Positions 62,164 to 64,000 of a stretch of DNA of 64,000 bases are shown here, in pieces. The stretch spans positions 45,580,847-45,644,846 of the forward strand of contig OX359248.1 of the NCBI GenBank assembly GCA_947179485.1. The letters run 5' to 3'. Numbering within the stretch: position 1 is the stretch's first letter; each line of letters opens with the position of its first letter. This DNA comes from Allacma fusca (Eukaryota > Arthropoda > Collembola > Symphypleona > Sminthuridae). The notes below the pieces were generated by a model, which was not told where the DNA came from, made no database searches, and worked only from the letters and a program-made list of their open reading frames with translations. The position numbers and the translations under genes were made by a program.

Positions 62164-62171
62164 GTAGATAT

Positions 62172-64000
62172 CTGACAAAAACCAATGACACCAGGCAAAA
62201 TTCAATGATCATGGGTCATCCGTTTACCCTCAGAAAATTAAATTTAAAATTTGGATGTATACATACATATAATAGATACTTATTACATGAGTGAAATTTA
62301 TTAAATCTTTCGATCGAATACACAGGGGTGCACAACATAGTAATAGATGTACTTTTTGACCCCAGTTATTATTGCTGCAGGTTTCGTTTTGTACAATGTA
62401 ACTTCTGAAGAATAATAATTATAAGGTATCTCTTAACGTCTGTGCAAATTGTCTAATTTTCTGGATACGTGTACAGTTCCAAAATGTGGAACTTGTCAAA
62501 AAAAAAACTTTTCCAGAGAGATATAATGAAGTTGTGTCTAGTTGACAAAAATGAAAAATGAAAATACATTGCAATAGATTTCATTTTTTTGGTTTACGTG
62601 GCTAGCTTTATTAAACAAGCGAAATTAAATGAAAGCTTCCTCAATAAATACATTGATTTCTGAAGCCCTGGTATGTGAGCTAAATAATTTCGTTGAAAAA
62701 GTTGACCATCTCTTATCAGGGTCCTACATGACCTTGAATTGACTGCGAGGTTGAAAATCCAAATCCGGGTAGGGATACAAGATGGGACCAATTTCCGGTA
62801 ATCTCGTCCCAACATATGTATATTTTCAAGATTTCTGTGGCTGTAGGTGTACGTACTGTTTATATTCAGAAAAAAAACTGGAACAAATACTTGTACTAGC
62901 TGACTGTATCTGCGATATATATCTGTATATGGTATATATGTACACGGAACTGAAACTTTCTTTCAGACCCGGCGCAAATTACCCGGGATTTTTCTGCGAC
63001 ACTACATGGAAGAGTCACAATGCCTAGCATACGGGTAGTCAACATCCCAAGGAAGTGCCCACAAATATTATCTTCTGAATTTGTGGTTCTATATTTTTGG
63101 AGCAGACACTTTTCTATTTCAGGGCTCCTGGAAAAAATATCATTTTGGAAAAGCTTACGGTGGAGGTGGAACGAAGACACCCCTGCCATGTGCTCAAAGG
63201 TCACGAAAACTTCAAAACGAAGATTCTATGAGTTTGACAACATGTTGTAGTAGACGTTAAAATTAATGAACGAATTTTCCAATTTTGTTATCCACATTAA
63301 ATATATTCTCCAAAACCGCTCCAATAATAACCATAACCGTTACAGGTACACACACCCCTGTAATACCTACAGAGCAAAAACCCAACTTGTTTTTATGCTT
63401 AAATTTGTTCACCTAGGCACTATTATTACAATACACATCTCTGGAATGTTGTACTTTTTTACAATTTTCTGCTTTAACTTGTCATGACGCAAAACCTTGC
63501 ATCACACGGTTTCCTGCCTACAATTAAAGTCTTCGCTACGGCGGTCGCATGTTGCAAGTTTTCCAAAACAAAAACATTTAAATTTACTGTAAATAACATG
63601 AAACATAATTTTTTTTCAATGTCAATTTGAATTCAAAATTCATGAATGGCAAAATTAAATTTTAAACGTTTAAAAATCCTGATTTTACCCTACTACCTTA
63701 CTCCAGGTCTAGGTGGATTAAACAAATTTTGAAAAAACTGGAAGAAAAGGGAATGTGTGTGGTTGATGCCTTTTTCCATGAAAAATTAACGGTCAGAAAC
63801 GAAATGACGTCCACACTTTTTTAGGAAGGTATAAGTAAAGGTAAACGCAAAACGTACCAAGTTTCAGATAAAATAGTGGGAACGATTGAAAAAAATGGCC
63901 CCATTTTCTTGGGCTTCCATAAGAATTACAGTCGGTGTAACAGTCATCATAACTGGAATCAGTTTATTAATTGTGCCAATTAATTCACAATTAGTATGCA
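62172..64000. other. Right-hand intergenic sequence
   Basis: AT-rich; only short frames without recognisable similarity. I see no RNA gene or mobile element here. Confidence 0.5.

Overview
This is a window of arthropod nuclear DNA, most likely insect. It holds a spliced talin gene with short GT-AG introns and a long C-terminal tail of the insect type, plus a tandem array of non-LTR retrotransposons inserted in U2 snRNA genes. The element protein has N-terminal CCHH and CCHC zinc fingers, a reverse transcriptase, and a C-terminal CCHC plus restriction-like endonuclease. It matches the U2-targeting Utopia lineage of R2-like elements, which is known from wasps, so a hymenopteran host is a reasonable inference, but the sequence alone does not prove it.

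Layout. From 1 to 33155 everything lies on the minus strand. Reading 5' to 3' (right to left), a 38-nt 5' fragment of U2 (33118-33155) is followed by one complete element, A1 (28043-33117), and then by the 148-nt U2 remainder. The cut falls inside the branch-site recognition sequence, GUAGU^A. After it come four 4.51-kb units (A2-A5). Each is an intact 1252-codon element without its long 5' leader, a U2 3' fragment and a U2 3' spacer. None has a U2 5' fragment. Then come 6.72-kb composite units: a zinc-finger-only truncated A copy, a spacer, a second diverged element (family B, 1234 aa), and a U2 3' fragment. The first such unit runs off the left edge.

From 33156 to about 36050 I see no gene. 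From 36194 to 56357, minus strand, lies talin. I assembled 26 coding exons whose phases all agree, giving 8403 nt and 2800 residues. They run from the FERM head through the helical rod and actin-binding domain to a tail of about 240 residues rich in Ser, Pro and Gln. One intron uses a GC donor. From 56.4 to 64 kb there is no recognisable coding gene. This part holds GA and CT microsatellites and a 972-bp non-autonomous hAT-type element with an 18-bp terminal inverted repeat and a perfect 8-bp target duplication.

The most interesting signal is in the element leader RNA. Both families carry three successive stem-loops with a nearly constant 9-nt loop and stems that differ in sequence yet stay paired, then a longer-range 9-bp stem that also covaries. 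This suggests a conserved structured RNA. The array architecture is also unusual: many U2 3' fragments but a single 5' fragment, and two element families in one site.
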